Positions 35,832-45,417 of a DNA stretch of 64,000 nucleotides are shown here, piece by piece. Under the pieces are notes generated by a model, which made no database searches, was not told the DNA's origin, and worked only from the letters and a program-made list of their open reading frames with translations. Position 1 is the first letter of the stretch, and each line of letters begins with the position of its first letter. Source of the DNA: Halocatena marina (GTDB taxonomy: Archaea > Halobacteriota > Halobacteria > Halobacteriales > Haloarculaceae); contig NZ_CP109785.1 of the NCBI RefSeq assembly GCF_025913575.1, positions 2,666,001 to 2,730,000 of the forward strand, written 5' to 3'. A program made the translations under genes and the position numbers.

Positions 35832-36206
35832 TTATTCTCGACCGGCGATCAAGACTGGTCGGTTGGTGTTGAGAATGATCGCTTCAGCACCGATTCGCAT
35901 CTGCATTTTTCCGGCGAGTGAGCGATGCCGTCCGCCGATACAAATGAGATCCGCATCCTCACGCTCGGCGGTATCGAGAATCGCGTTTGCGGGTGTTCGA
36001 TCAGTTGCGAGCAGTGACACATCGACCCCGTGATCAATGAGATAGTCGTGGACATCGCTGATGGAAGGAATTGATAGAAGGTCCACATCGTCGTCAGCGT
36101 GGACGATCGTGGCAGAGATGGATTCGCCTGGTAGATCGGAGACCGCTTTGGCTTTCGCACGAGCCTGCGCATCGTCAGTTGCGATTCCCATGACGACGTG
36201 ATACAT
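35832..36206 (-). CDS. UspA-type universal stress protein
   Basis: A 124-residue single-domain Usp. It starts with the strand MYHVVMGIA, has ATIVHADDD (about residues 33-41) and ends with DADLICIGGRHRS...GAEAIILNTNRPVLIAG, matching the family's C-terminal fold. The Gly-rich ATP loop is only partly conserved (GGRHRSLAGKMQMRIG). ATG 36206; a GTG one codon upstream is possible. The next gene downstream is the acetyl-CoA synthetase, convergent. Confidence 0.85.
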   Translation of the reverse strand: MYHVVMGIATDDAQARAKAKAVSDLPGESISATIVHADDDVDLLSIPSISDVHDYLIDHGVDVSLLATDRTPANAILDTAEREDADLICIGGRHRSLAGKMQMRIGAEAIILNTNRPVLIAGRE

Positions 36207-36232
36207 CACCTCAAATTCAGTTCCGATGGTAT

Positions 36233-36508
36233 TTACGAATTATCGTCGACCGGTTCAGCGTATCGGTTCGAGACGAAGATCATCAACAGGAAGATCGAAC
36301 CGAGTAGCGTTGCGATCGTGAGTGCACCGTATACGGCCATCCCGATCGCCGTTGGCGGGAGCTGAATCACACCGAATAGCTCCGGGTCAAGTCCCTCGAT
36401 TCCGAAGCTACCGATGGTGAATCCAGCCATGGCAGCGATGCCGACGATCGTGACATATAGATACATCACAAACTTCCGACCGCCAAGCTCAGGAACGTTT
36501 TGGCTCAC
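36233..36508 (-). CDS. small two-helix membrane protein near the terminal oxidase
   Basis: About 91 residues starting at GTG 36508 (VSQNVPELGGRKFVMYLYVT). Two helices, about 15-33 and 57-80, are joined by a hydrophilic loop. The frame extends upstream to 36688, but those residues are arginine-rich and cover the opposite small gene, so I reject them. It sits between UspA and the oxidase cluster; haloarchaeal oxidase regions often contain such unknowns. I could not assign a family. Confidence 0.6.
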   Translation of the reverse strand: MSQNVPELGGRKFVMYLYVTIVGIAAMAGFTIGSFGIEGLDPELFGVIQLPPTAIGMAVYGALTIATLLGSIFLLMIFVSNRYAEPVDDNS

Positions 36509-36569
36509 AGTTCTTATTACGAATAGTGGTACGATTAGCCTTTTGCCCTGCGATGACAACGCCCGGAGT

Positions 36570-36665
36570 ATGGGTGAAAAAGAACTCCTCCTGCTCGTTC
36601 TGGTTGGCATCGCTATGCTCATGTTCGTTACTGGAATCATCCTCGTTTCGAACCTCGTGTATTGA
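36570..36665 (+). CDS. 31-residue single-helix membrane peptide
   Basis: A tiny gene: MGEKELLLLVLVGIAM, then LMFVTGIILVSNLVY and a TGA. It encodes one transmembrane helix with a charged N-terminus. It is divergent from the 36508 gene and lies next to the haem-copper oxidase subunit I gene; small single-helix subunits are known in such oxidases. Low complexity and short length make it uncertain. Confidence 0.45.
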   Translation: MGEKELLLLVLVGIAMLMFVTGIILVSNLVY

Positions 36666-36891
36666 CCGCTACACCGATTGAGAGCCAACTCAAAGCAATA
36701 CCGGGAGATAGATGTAACATCTGACTACCGGCTTCTGGCACGATGTGAAGCTCCGTTATTCTGAATACATCAGCTGGGACAGGACCAGCATATAAACGAA
36801 TACGAGAGGAGAGAAGAAAGAAGAGAGAAAGTTACGAGCGGCGGACAACGCCACCGCAAAATGTCGCTTCGATGGTGGTCGGTCTTACGAT

Positions 36892-38694
36892 TCAGTCTTC
36901 GTCTGCTTCAGTGCCGCCGTCGGTTTTGACTGTATTCGTCTCGTCTCCACCGTCGGTGACGGCAGTCTGGAGGCGGCGTGCGTGCCACTCGAATTCGGGG
37001 GATGTCATACCGTACTCTCGAAGGTTCCACGGATCTTCACCGACGACAGGCCCTTCGTACCACGAGACGACGAAATTCCACAGCCAGACGATCGTTCCGA
37101 TCGCCATGAGGAACGCCCCGAAGGTAGCAATCTGATGGAGATTCTCGGTGAGGATCGAGAATGGAGTACCATCTGAGAGCACGTACGTCGCGTATCGGCG
37201 AGGCATGCCCTCATAGCCCAACAGCAACATTGCAAAGAACGTGATGTTGGATCCGAGCATCCACAGTCCGAAGTGCCACCGTGCGAGTGTCCGCTGGTAC
37301 ATCCGACCAGTGAAGATCGGATACCAGTAGTACATGGCAGCGAAGCCAGCGAAGGCGATCGCACCCATGACGATGTAGTGGAAGTGACCGACGACGTAGT
37401 ACGTATCGTGAAGGATGAGATCAACGGGAATGGCCGAGAGGAAAATCCCGGTCACACCACCGATAATGAAGTTCGAGACGAAACCGATACAGAACAGCAT
37501 CGGTGCGGTCAATCGAAGGTCTCCGTTCCACATCGTCGTGATCCAGTTGAACGTCTTCACCGCACTCGGGATCGCAATGGCGAGTGAAACCGCCATGAAG
37601 CTCAGCCGGATACGTGGATCGATACCGGTCGTGAACATGTGGTGTGCCCACACGCCAAACGACAGCACACCGATCGCCAACGTGGAGTAGACGACGAATT
37701 TGAAGCCGAATAGCTTCCGCCCCGAGAATTTCGGGATGATGAGGCTCACGACCCCCATCGGCGGCAACACGAGAATGTACACTTCGGGGTGCCCGAAGAA
37801 CCAGAACAGGTGCTGCCAGAGAAGCGAGCCGCCTCCGTCGACCGCGAAGAACGTGGTTCCAAAGTTCCGATCCAGCAGCAGCATGATCAATGCGCTCCCG
37901 AGGAGCGGGAACGAAAACAGGATCAGCCCTGACTGGGTAAGGATCGTCCACGAGAAAATATCGAGGTTCGCCCAATTGATATTTTTCCCACGTTCAGTGA
38001 AGATGGTAACGATGAAATTAACTGCACCCATCGTCGCCGAAACGCCTGTTAAGTGGAGGCCGAGGAGGAAGAGATCCACACCGGGATTGACCTGCTGAGC
38101 CGAGAGCGGTGTGTACATCGTCCAACTCGTTTGGGATGCTTGAATGGCACCACCGGTTGCGGGATCAAGGAAGAAGCCCGCCCAGATGAGCACTGCACCC
38201 GGTGGAAGCAGCCAGAATGCAATGGCGTTGATCCGTGGAAACGCCATGTCGTCTGCGCCGATGAGCAACGGAATGAAATAGTTCGCAAGCGCCGCGATAA
38301 TCGGCGTCCCGAACAGGAACAGCATCGTGATTCCGTGGCTCGTCATCAACGCATTATACAGGTTCTCTCCACCGAGTCCGGCGAGTAGATCCATCTCCGG
38401 TGTCGAGAGCTCTGCGCGCATCAGGAATGCTGCCATTCCACCCCACACAAAGGAGATGACGGCGTATACGCCGTAGAGCATTCCAATGTCTTTGTGATCG
38501 ACCGTCGTCAACCAACGAATAAGGCCGGACGGCTTTTCTTCAGAAATATACCCCGTCTCGTCACTGACGGCGGTGCCTCCGCTGGTAAGTGGCGTGTACG
38601 ACCGCCAGTCCTCCATGCGAGAGAGGACCATTGCCACACCAGCGAGAAATATCCCCATCAAAACAGTCAGCGCGAGCTGTGCTGAGAGGTCCAT
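36892..38694 (-). CDS. haem-copper oxidase subunit I (cytochrome c oxidase type)
   Basis: About 600 residues with 12 or more helices. Low-spin haem His is in MTSHGITMLFLFG, the CuB His and cross-linked Tyr are in FGHPEVYILVLPP (type A), the two other CuB His are in VWAHHMFTTG, and both haem His are in YVVGHFHYIVMGAI. It reduces O2 to water and pumps protons. ATG at 38694 is preferred to GTG two codons earlier. An N-terminal helix precedes the usual start (LIRWLTTVDHKDIG). No subunit II gene is in the window; small membrane genes flank it. Confidence 0.95.
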   Translation of the reverse strand: MDLSAQLALTVLMGIFLAGVAMVLSRMEDWRSYTPLTSGGTAVSDETGYISEEKPSGLIRWLTTVDHKDIGMLYGVYAVISFVWGGMAAFLMRAELSTPEMDLLAGLGGENLYNALMTSHGITMLFLFGTPIIAALANYFIPLLIGADDMAFPRINAIAFWLLPPGAVLIWAGFFLDPATGGAIQASQTSWTMYTPLSAQQVNPGVDLFLLGLHLTGVSATMGAVNFIVTIFTERGKNINWANLDIFSWTILTQSGLILFSFPLLGSALIMLLLDRNFGTTFFAVDGGGSLLWQHLFWFFGHPEVYILVLPPMGVVSLIIPKFSGRKLFGFKFVVYSTLAIGVLSFGVWAHHMFTTGIDPRIRLSFMAVSLAIAIPSAVKTFNWITTMWNGDLRLTAPMLFCIGFVSNFIIGGVTGIFLSAIPVDLILHDTYYVVGHFHYIVMGAIAFAGFAAMYYWYPIFTGRMYQRTLARWHFGLWMLGSNITFFAMLLLGYEGMPRRYATYVLSDGTPFSILTENLHQIATFGAFLMAIGTIVWLWNFVVSWYEGPVVGEDPWNLREYGMTSPEFEWHARRLQTAVTDGGDETNTVKTDGGTEADED

Positions 38695-38942
38695 ATCCAC
38701 CCTTCAGCACCGGTGGATTAGAAAGGTTATGTTCTGACTTCACGAGTACAGTGTTTTACAATCGCTGCACTCCCGGCGAATAGTGTTGTACAAAACAGCT
38801 CCCGATTGAGCACGCAGATCGACCGTTCGCAAGTGATAAATGTGTGCCCATCGCTAAACCGCAGCCATAACAGAGACATAGTCATGTTATGACATCATAT
38901 TACACTCTGTGATATTGCACCATGCGGTGCTACGGCGTTACG

Positions 38943-39182
38943 TTACAGATTCTCGAGTTTTTCTTCGTCTTTGGCGATGGCCTTTCCGGAGTAGTAGGTG
39001 AGTACTGCCAATCCGATAAAGGGAATGACGAGCAGACTCATTTGGATCGTCGTCACGACTGGGTCGAACTTGAACACCGGGAGGACTGCGAACAAGACGA
39101 CGAAAAACACGATGATTCCAAGCGGGATGATATTGACCGCGAGATCAAGCATCGTTTCCCGGTCGAAAACACTCGATTCCAT
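38943..39182 (-). CDS. small membrane protein of the oxidase cluster (DUF6684-like)
   Basis: A 79-residue protein with two helices (about residues 13-35 and 45-64) and a charged C-terminus KAIAKDEEKLENL. Start at ATG 39182 (MESSVFDRETMLDLAVN); the frame upstream of it is non-coding-looking. Haloarchaeal oxidase regions commonly carry this family (DUF6684, named from memory). It may be an accessory subunit or assembly factor. Confidence 0.7.
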   Translation of the reverse strand: MESSVFDRETMLDLAVNIIPLGIIVFFVVLFAVLPVFKFDPVVTTIQMSLLVIPFIGLAVLTYYSGKAIAKDEEKLENL

Positions 39183-39226
39183 GACAACGGATGAGAGTGG
39201 AAGCGTAAATAGGCTATCGATTCGCG

Positions 39227-39652
39227 TTACAGTGTCTCGACATCCGGCTCGACAAACTGTGCGAGTTGGCTCACCACGATAGCGATAACGCCGGCGACGA
39301 CGATGGAGAGGCCACGAATGGCGATGCCGTTCGGTCGGGCACTGAACAACTCTGATAACACCGACGAGAGCGCAGCGACGCTCGCGCTGGGTACCTGTGT
39401 TGCAACGAGTATGCCACCGAGTACGATGAGAACGAGACCCAATCCACCGAGAATACCCCACGCTTGTTCGGTGTAGCCTGCCTCCGTGACAATTCCAGCG
39501 ATACTTCCCGAAAACAGGAGTAATCCCCCGACCGACAGTGGAATAATTCCTAAAAGAATGCCGAGTTCGGAGATGACAAGCCCAAGTGCGACGAACAGGG
39601 GCCACGGACTCGACATCCGATACTGGTCACTCAATCCCGGTTGGTCGTCCAT
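39227..39652 (-). CDS. four-helix membrane protein of the oxidase cluster (DUF7541-like)
   Basis: About 141 residues: a short polar N-terminus (MDDQPGLSDQYRMSSPWPLF) followed by four helices with GLY/LEU-rich loops such as GILLGIIPLSVGGLLLFSG. Haloarchaeal genomes keep this family (DUF7541, from memory) between PAN and the oxidase genes. ATG 39652 is chosen by this N-terminus; the longer frame is unsupported. Confidence 0.7.
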   Translation of the reverse strand: MDDQPGLSDQYRMSSPWPLFVALGLVISELGILLGIIPLSVGGLLLFSGSIAGIVTEAGYTEQAWGILGGLGLVLIVLGGILVATQVPSASVAALSSVLSELFSARPNGIAIRGLSIVVAGVIAIVVSQLAQFVEPDVETL

Positions 39653-39718
39653 AGCACGGTTACGAAATACACCCTCAAAGGAGCGTCGGATCGACGGTTG
39701 TCGTTCGAGCTGCAAGTA

Positions 39719-40933
39719 TCAGGCGAACGTCCGGCTGATCTCGTTGTTCTCGCTTTCCTCGTCGTTGATCTTCTCCCACGCGTTATCGAAGTCCTCACGA
39801 CGAACGGTGTCGCGGTCGTCTCTGATAGCGAACATCCCGGCCTCGGTACAGATCGCTTTGATATCTGCACCACTTGCAGACCCGGTATCGGTAGCCAGCT
39901 GCTCGAAATCAACGTCGTCATCGACGTTCATCGAACGAGTGTGGATCTGGAAGATCGCTTCTCGGCCTTCCTGCTCTGGTTTCGGGACCTCGATAAGACG
40001 GTCGAACCGTCCGGGTCGGAGGATAGCGCGGTCGAGCATGTCGAATCGGTTGGTGGCCGCGATGATGCTGATCTGTCCCCGGTCGTCAAAGCCGTCCATC
40101 TCGGAGAGCAACTGCATCATGGTGCGCTGAACTTCGGCATCGCCCGACGTTTTCGAGTCGGTCCGTTTCGAAGCGATCGCGTCGATCTCGTCGATGAAGA
40201 TGACAGCTGGTTCGTGCTGGCGAGAGAGTTCAAAGAGGTCGCGCACGAGCTTTGCACCCTCTCCGATAAACTTGTGAACGAGTTCCGAGCCAGCCATTTT
40301 GATGAACGTCGCGTCGGTCTGGTTGGCAACCGCCTTTGCAAGCATCGTCTTCCCTGTCCCCGGGGGTCCGTAGAGCAACACGCCCGACGGCGGATCGATA
40401 CCGACAGCATCGAATCGATCCGGGTTGGTAAGCGGCATCTCGACGGTTTCGCGCACTTCCTCGACTTGCTCGTCGATGCCACCGATGTTCTGGTACGTCA
40501 CGTCCGGGTCGTGTTCAACTTGCATTACGCGCGCACGAACGTCGGTCTCTGCGTCGAGAACGCTGACGATCGAAAGAGAGTTGTTGACCGCGACACGCGC
40601 GTCGGGTTCGAGCTGATCGCGCATCTCGTCAGTAACCTCGGTGAGCGCCTCCTGATTGTTTCCGTGCTGTTTTATGATAATGCCCTCATTAGAAATTTCC
40701 TGTACCGTAGCAACGAACAGCGGCGATTGCTTGAGCTTCTTGTTCTCGTGTGTCAATCGCTCGAGCTTTTGCTGATACTTGTTATTTTCCGCGTTCGCAT
40801 CGAGGAGCTTATCTCGCATCTCTTCGTTTTGTCCCTCGAGAATCTCCAGTCGTTCTTGAAGGGACTCAATTTTCTCCTGTTGTGACGCGTCGGGATCATA
40901 TGGCCAATCGACGTCGTCAACGATGTCGGTCAT
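39719..40933 (-). CDS. pan: proteasome-activating nucleotidase PAN
   Basis: About 404 residues. An N-terminal coiled coil (QEKIESLQERLEILEGQNEE, about residues 20-65) is followed by the OB domain and the AAA+ ATPase: Walker A LLYGPPGTGKTMLAKAVA, Walker B VIFIDEIDAIASKR, and the arginine finger region RPGRFDRLIE. The hexamer unfolds substrates for the 20S proteasome. The last residues are RTFA, with Phe where the classical gate-opening HbYX motif has Tyr. ATG 40933 matches homologues (MTDIVDDVDWPYD) and a TATA-like CTTATGAAT lies 27 bases upstream; ATG 40960 is the alternative. Confidence 0.95.
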   Translation of the reverse strand: MTDIVDDVDWPYDPDASQQEKIESLQERLEILEGQNEEMRDKLLDANAENNKYQQKLERLTHENKKLKQSPLFVATVQEISNEGIIIKQHGNNQEALTEVTDEMRDQLEPDARVAVNNSLSIVSVLDAETDVRARVMQVEHDPDVTYQNIGGIDEQVEEVRETVEMPLTNPDRFDAVGIDPPSGVLLYGPPGTGKTMLAKAVANQTDATFIKMAGSELVHKFIGEGAKLVRDLFELSRQHEPAVIFIDEIDAIASKRTDSKTSGDAEVQRTMMQLLSEMDGFDDRGQISIIAATNRFDMLDRAILRPGRFDRLIEVPKPEQEGREAIFQIHTRSMNVDDDVDFEQLATDTGSASGADIKAICTEAGMFAIRDDRDTVRREDFDNAWEKINDEESENNEISRTFA

Positions 40934-41145
40934 CCAGCGACGACTAGCGCTCGTATTCATAAGAGGCTTCGGGTCGGTTCAATTCAACGTGTACGTATTC
41001 TGGCTTTCTGTCCCCGAACAGAGCTGATCTCGACTGAATACGTTCGTACACAGCGCCGTAAGCTATCTATATCACCCAGAAATCAAATTACCAAAGGTAA
41101 TTTTAGAATGGAAAATATTACATTGTTGCATTATAAATAGGAGAT

Positions 41146-41403
41146 ATGCCCACGGCAGAGGAGAGCGGCGGAGAACAACACAGTGAGGAAGCCCTCCGAG
41201 ACTGTCCACCGAGCGCAAAACTGGTCGCAAAGGTACTCGAATACGATGGTCCACTGACCCAACAAGAGCTGGCCGAACAGACGCTGTTACCGACACGAAC
41301 GGTGCGGTATGCAGTCTCTCGCCTAGACGAAGTTGGTGTCGTTCAATCTCGGTTTTCGTTTACCGACGCCAGAAAGCGGGTGTACCAGCTCACGCCAGAG
41401 TGA
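41146..41403 (+). CDS. small winged-helix (MarR/TrmB-like) regulator
   Basis: An 85-residue HTH protein. SAKLVAKVLEYDGPLTQQEL (about residues 23-42) and TLLPTRTVRYAVSRLDEVGV (about 46-65) are helices 1-3 and the recognition helix; RFSFTDARKRVYQLTPE is the wing. Such isolated domains are common haloarchaeal regulators. It has an AT-rich leader with a good SD-like AGGAG just before the ATG. Its target is unknown; mre11 follows 92 bases downstream. Confidence 0.85.
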   Translation: MPTAEESGGEQHSEEALRDCPPSAKLVAKVLEYDGPLTQQELAEQTLLPTRTVRYAVSRLDEVGVVQSRFSFTDARKRVYQLTPE

Positions 41404-41494
41404 CAATTTTGCTCGATCGGGTCGGCGTGCCCGTCGATCACTTTCGGGACGCTCGCACAATCGATTTAGGTATTGGAGTAAAACTCTCGAACAG

Positions 41495-42757
41495 ATGACG
41501 CGCGTGATTCACACGGGCGATACGCACATCGGGTATCAGCAGTATCACCAGCCCGAACGCCGCCACGATTTCCTCGATGCGTTCGGACAAGTGATCGATG
41601 ATGCGATCGACGACGAGGTTGATGCGGTCGTTCACGCTGGCGACCTTTTCCACGACCGACAGCCCGGCCTACAGGACATTCTCGGAACACTCTCACGACT
41701 CCGGCCGCTTGCAGCCGCCGACATCCCGTTCCTCGCTGTCGTCGGTAACCACGAATCGAAACGGGATGTTCAGTGGCTCGATCTGTTCGAGTCACTCGGA
41801 TTGGCTGTTCGAATCGGACGAACGCCACACGTCGTTGGCGACACGGCCTTTTATGGAATGGACTTCGTCCCCCGTGCACAGCGTGCTGCGCTGGAGTACG
41901 ACTTCGAACCTCACACCGCCGAACACGCTGTGCTCGTTACTCATGGACTGTTCGAACCGTTCGAGTACGGCGACTGGGCCACAGAGCAGGTGCTACAAGA
42001 ATCAACGGTGTCGTTCGATGCAATGTTGCTCGGTGATAACCACACGCCAGACCGCACGGAGATCGACGGAACGGTGGTTACGTACTGTGGATCAACCGAG
42101 CGCGCGAGTGCGTCCGAAACTGACGAGCGAGGCTACAACATCGTTAGTTTTTCTGAAGAGTCTGACTCCCATCAGGTTCACATCTCACGGCGTGGCCTGG
42201 AGACACGCGAGTTCGTGTTCATCGATCTCGAACTCAAGTCCGGGGAAGGAATTGAGCGAATCACAGAACGTGTTGGCCAACACGATCTGACCGACAGCGT
42301 TGTTGTCGTCACGATTGATGGTGAAGGCGATCCTGTCGCTCCTGCTAGTGTCGAGTCGTTTATCGACGAACAAGGGGCGCTCGTCGCTCGTGTAACCGAT
42401 CGGCGCGAACGAGATGACGAGGAGGAAATCGAGGCAAACTTCGCTGATCCGGATGAAGCCGTCCGCGAACGAGTACGCGATCTCGGGTTGAGCGTGGCCG
42501 CGCAGGGCATCGACGAAACCGTCCGGACGAACACCATCGCAGACGCGAACGTGGCGGATGAAGTCCAACGACGAGTTCAAGATCTCATCGACGACGCTGA
42601 TGCGTTCGCTGTCGACACCGATGCACAAGCAAAGAGAGAAAACGGCGACGCAAACGACGGCGCTGCGGTTTCGGAGAGTACAGAGGAAGAGGCCGACGAC
42701 GGGGAGACGGCAGCCGACGGAGGGGCTGAACAGTCGACAATGGGTGAGTACCAGTGA
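41495..42757 (+). CDS. mre11: DNA double-strand break repair nuclease Mre11
   Basis: A 420-residue calcineurin-like nuclease that processes DNA ends with Rad50. Motifs are HTGDTHIGYQQYH (residues 6-18), VHAGDLFHD (about 47-55), VVGNHESK (about 82-89), VLVTHGLF and LLGDNHTP; the last differs from the usual GHxH, with Asp in place of the first His. The C-terminal ~70 residues are acidic. Homology sets the start at ATG 41495. Its TGA overlaps the rad50 GTG (GTGA). Confidence 0.95.
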   Translation: MTRVIHTGDTHIGYQQYHQPERRHDFLDAFGQVIDDAIDDEVDAVVHAGDLFHDRQPGLQDILGTLSRLRPLAAADIPFLAVVGNHESKRDVQWLDLFESLGLAVRIGRTPHVVGDTAFYGMDFVPRAQRAALEYDFEPHTAEHAVLVTHGLFEPFEYGDWATEQVLQESTVSFDAMLLGDNHTPDRTEIDGTVVTYCGSTERASASETDERGYNIVSFSEESDSHQVHISRRGLETREFVFIDLELKSGEGIERITERVGQHDLTDSVVVVTIDGEGDPVAPASVESFIDEQGALVARVTDRRERDDEEEIEANFADPDEAVRERVRDLGLSVAAQGIDETVRTNTIADANVADEVQRRVQDLIDDADAFAVDTDAQAKRENGDANDGAAVSESTEEEADDGETAADGGAEQSTMGEYQ

Positions 42758-45414
42758 GATTCGAGCGGCTTCGGCTCATGAACTTCAAATGCTACGAAAA
42801 CGTCGAGGTTCGTCTCGACCGTGGCGTGACGGTCATCCACGGACTGAACGGAAGCGGGAAATCATCGCTGTTGGAGGCGTGTTTCTTCGCGCTGTACGGA
42901 TCGAAAGCGTTGGACGCCCGACTCGACGAGATCGTCACGATCGGTGCCGAGAAAGCGACTGTCGAACTCTGGTTCAAACACGACGGAGCCGAGTATCACA
43001 TCGAGCGTCGCATCCACGTCCGAGACGAGAGCGCACGGACGACGAAATGCGTGCTCGAAACGCCCGACTCCGACGAAACTATCGAAGGTGCAACTGACGT
43101 TCGTAATCGAATTGGCAGCCTCCTCCGAATGGACGACGAAGCGTTCGTCAACTGCGCCTACGTTCGTCAGGGTGAAGTAAACAAACTCATCAACGCGACG
43201 CCGAGCCAGCGACAGGATATGATCGATGACCTCCTGCAACTCGGGCGATTGGAGGATTATCGTGAGCGGGCTAGTGACGCGCGCGTTGGCGTTGGGCGCG
43301 TCCGTGACAACAAAGAAGGAGAGCTGACGGGCCTTATCGACCAGATTGAAGAAAAAGAAGAGAGCAACCTTCACGCGCGCCTGAACGAGTGTCAGACAGA
43401 ACGCACCGAAATCGTCGAAGAGATCGACCGCATTGAAACCAAGCGAGAGAAGGCGATTACGACGCGCGATCACGAGCAGCAGGTGATCGAAGAAGCCGAC
43501 GAGCAGCGATCGAAAATCGAGACGCTCGCGGACGATATCGAAGACCTTCAGACGAGCATCGAAACGACCGAGCGCGAACGGAACACGATGAGCAAGCGCC
43601 TCCGTGAGGAACGCGAAAGCGTTGATGAAAAACGCGATCAACTTGAGGAAACGCTTGAAACGGTCGATCTCGACGGTTCTGACCCGAAAGTCGAAGAACG
43701 GATCGATACACTCGAAACACGCGATGAAGAGCTATTGGAGACGTTACAAGAGCAGCAGTTGAGCGCACAGGAACAGAGCAATCGAGCCACACAGCTTGAG
43801 GAGACAGCTGAAGAGCACGAACGACAGGCCGAAGAGGCAAGAGAGAACGTAGACGAACTCGAAACGACACTCGAAGAACGAAACGAGATCCTCACCGAGC
43901 GGCACGAGAAGTTAGAATCATTACGCACAAAGCGGTCTGAAAAACTCGAGCAGTTCGAGAGCGCACCCTGTGAGCTCGGCAGTGCGAGTGAGCACCGACA
44001 GACCGTCTCCAAAGAGCAGACGGAACTGCGCGAGCGCGAAGCCGAGCGACGAAGCGAGCTGAGTGCAGCACGAGACGCTGTGGAAGAGGCAGAGCAACTG
44101 CAGGCCGAAGGAAAATGTCCCGAATGTGGACAGCCTGTCGATGGCTCACCACACGTCGAGGCGATTGAAGAGCGCCGCGAACGCGTCCGTGAACTCGAAT
44201 CGGCACTCGACACGATCGAGACTGAGCGAGAGGCTGCGGACGAACGGCTCAAGACAGCGGACACACTCGTCGAACTCGAAGCAGACATTGAACGGCTCGA
44301 ATCGGAAATCGATACAGAAGAGCAGCTTATTGAGAACGAGAAAGCGTCCGTTTCGAAGGAACGTGACCAATGCGCCGAGCTACGAGAGACAGCAGACACC
44401 CACGTAGAGAAGGCACAAAAGAAGCGTGAGGAAGCAACCGAGGCCCGCGAACAAGCCGCGGACTGTCGATCGACCATCGGTGAGATCAACGCCGAACGCC
44501 AGACCGTCAACGAACGGATTGAACGACTCGAAACGATCGAATCCCTACTGGACGATATCGACACAGCAGAGACTGAGATAGAACGGCTCCGGACGCGACG
44601 GGAAGAACTCGAGGAACTGAACACAGAGCGCAGAGAGAGCGTTACAGAAAAGCGACAGCAGAAACAGGACCTCGAAGAGCAGTTCGACGAAGCGCGGATC
44701 GAGAAGGCCAAAGAGAACAAGACGGGGGCAGAGCGCTACATCGAATGGGCCGATGACAAGCTCTCTGATCTCGCAGAGAAACGCGACACGCTACAGGGAC
44801 ACATCGGAGCGATCCAGAACGAGATCGAGACGTTAGAAGAGCTGCGAGAGCGTCAAAAGGAGCTAACAGCGACCGTCGAGCGACTGACCGCACTGTACGA
44901 GGAGACCGAACAGCTCCAGACGATGTACGCGGAACTGCGATCCGAGCTGCGCCAGCGCAACGTCCAGAAGCTCGAACGATTGTTGAACGATACGTTCGGG
45001 CTGCTCTATCAGAACGATTCGTACGCACGAATTGAGCTCGATGGCGATTACGAACTAACGGTGTACCAGAAAGATGGAGAAGTCCTCGATCCCGAACAGC
45101 TCTCGGGTGGCGAACGCGCACTGTTCAATCTCAGCCTGCGCTGTGCCGTGTATCGGCTGCTTGCTGAGGGAATCGATGGAGCGGCACCGATGCCTCCACT
45201 CATTCTCGACGAACCGACGGTGTTCCTCGATTCGGGGCACGTCTCGAAGCTTTTGGATCTCGTCACATCGATGCGCGAGATCGGTGTCGAACAGATCGTC
45301 GTCGTCAGTCACGACGACGAACTCGTTGGAGCGGCTGACGACCTCGTGAACGTCGCAAAAGATCCGACAACGAATCGCTCGACAATCGAACGGCGAAAAG
45401 CACTCTCCGTATAA
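42754..45414 (+). CDS. rad50: DNA double-strand break repair ATPase Rad50
   Basis: An 886-residue SMC-like ATPase, partner of Mre11. Walker A GLNGSGKSSLLEA (about residues 30-42), a Q-loop at CAYVRQGEVNKL, two long coiled coils (about 170-700) with the zinc-hook GKCPECGQPVDG (about 451-462) in the middle, the signature LSGGERALFNLSLRCA and Walker B PPLILDEPTVFLD near the end, then VVVSHDDEL. GTG start overlapping the mre11 stop. The coil is exceptionally Glu/Arg-rich, so antisense frames look long. Confidence 0.97.
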   Translation: MRFERLRLMNFKCYENVEVRLDRGVTVIHGLNGSGKSSLLEACFFALYGSKALDARLDEIVTIGAEKATVELWFKHDGAEYHIERRIHVRDESARTTKCVLETPDSDETIEGATDVRNRIGSLLRMDDEAFVNCAYVRQGEVNKLINATPSQRQDMIDDLLQLGRLEDYRERASDARVGVGRVRDNKEGELTGLIDQIEEKEESNLHARLNECQTERTEIVEEIDRIETKREKAITTRDHEQQVIEEADEQRSKIETLADDIEDLQTSIETTERERNTMSKRLREERESVDEKRDQLEETLETVDLDGSDPKVEERIDTLETRDEELLETLQEQQLSAQEQSNRATQLEETAEEHERQAEEARENVDELETTLEERNEILTERHEKLESLRTKRSEKLEQFESAPCELGSASEHRQTVSKEQTELREREAERRSELSAARDAVEEAEQLQAEGKCPECGQPVDGSPHVEAIEERRERVRELESALDTIETEREAADERLKTADTLVELEADIERLESEIDTEEQLIENEKASVSKERDQCAELRETADTHVEKAQKKREEATEAREQAADCRSTIGEINAERQTVNERIERLETIESLLDDIDTAETEIERLRTRREELEELNTERRESVTEKRQQKQDLEEQFDEARIEKAKENKTGAERYIEWADDKLSDLAEKRDTLQGHIGAIQNEIETLEELRERQKELTATVERLTALYEETEQLQTMYAELRSELRQRNVQKLERLLNDTFGLLYQNDSYARIELDGDYELTVYQKDGEVLDPEQLSGGERALFNLSLRCAVYRLLAEGIDGAAPMPPLILDEPTVFLDSGHVSKLLDLVTSMREIGVEQIVVVSHDDELVGAADDLVNVAKDPTTNRSTIERRKALSV

Positions 45415-45417
45415 AAA

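Noticed and set aside
39641..40885. 414-residue plus-strand frame antisense to PAN
   Set aside because: No recognisable domain and composition is not halophilic; PAN on the other strand is certain.
43638..44720. 360-residue frame antisense to rad50
   Set aside because: Ser/Arg-rich translation is the reverse image of the Glu-rich coiled coil of Rad50; the sense frame is a clear homologue.
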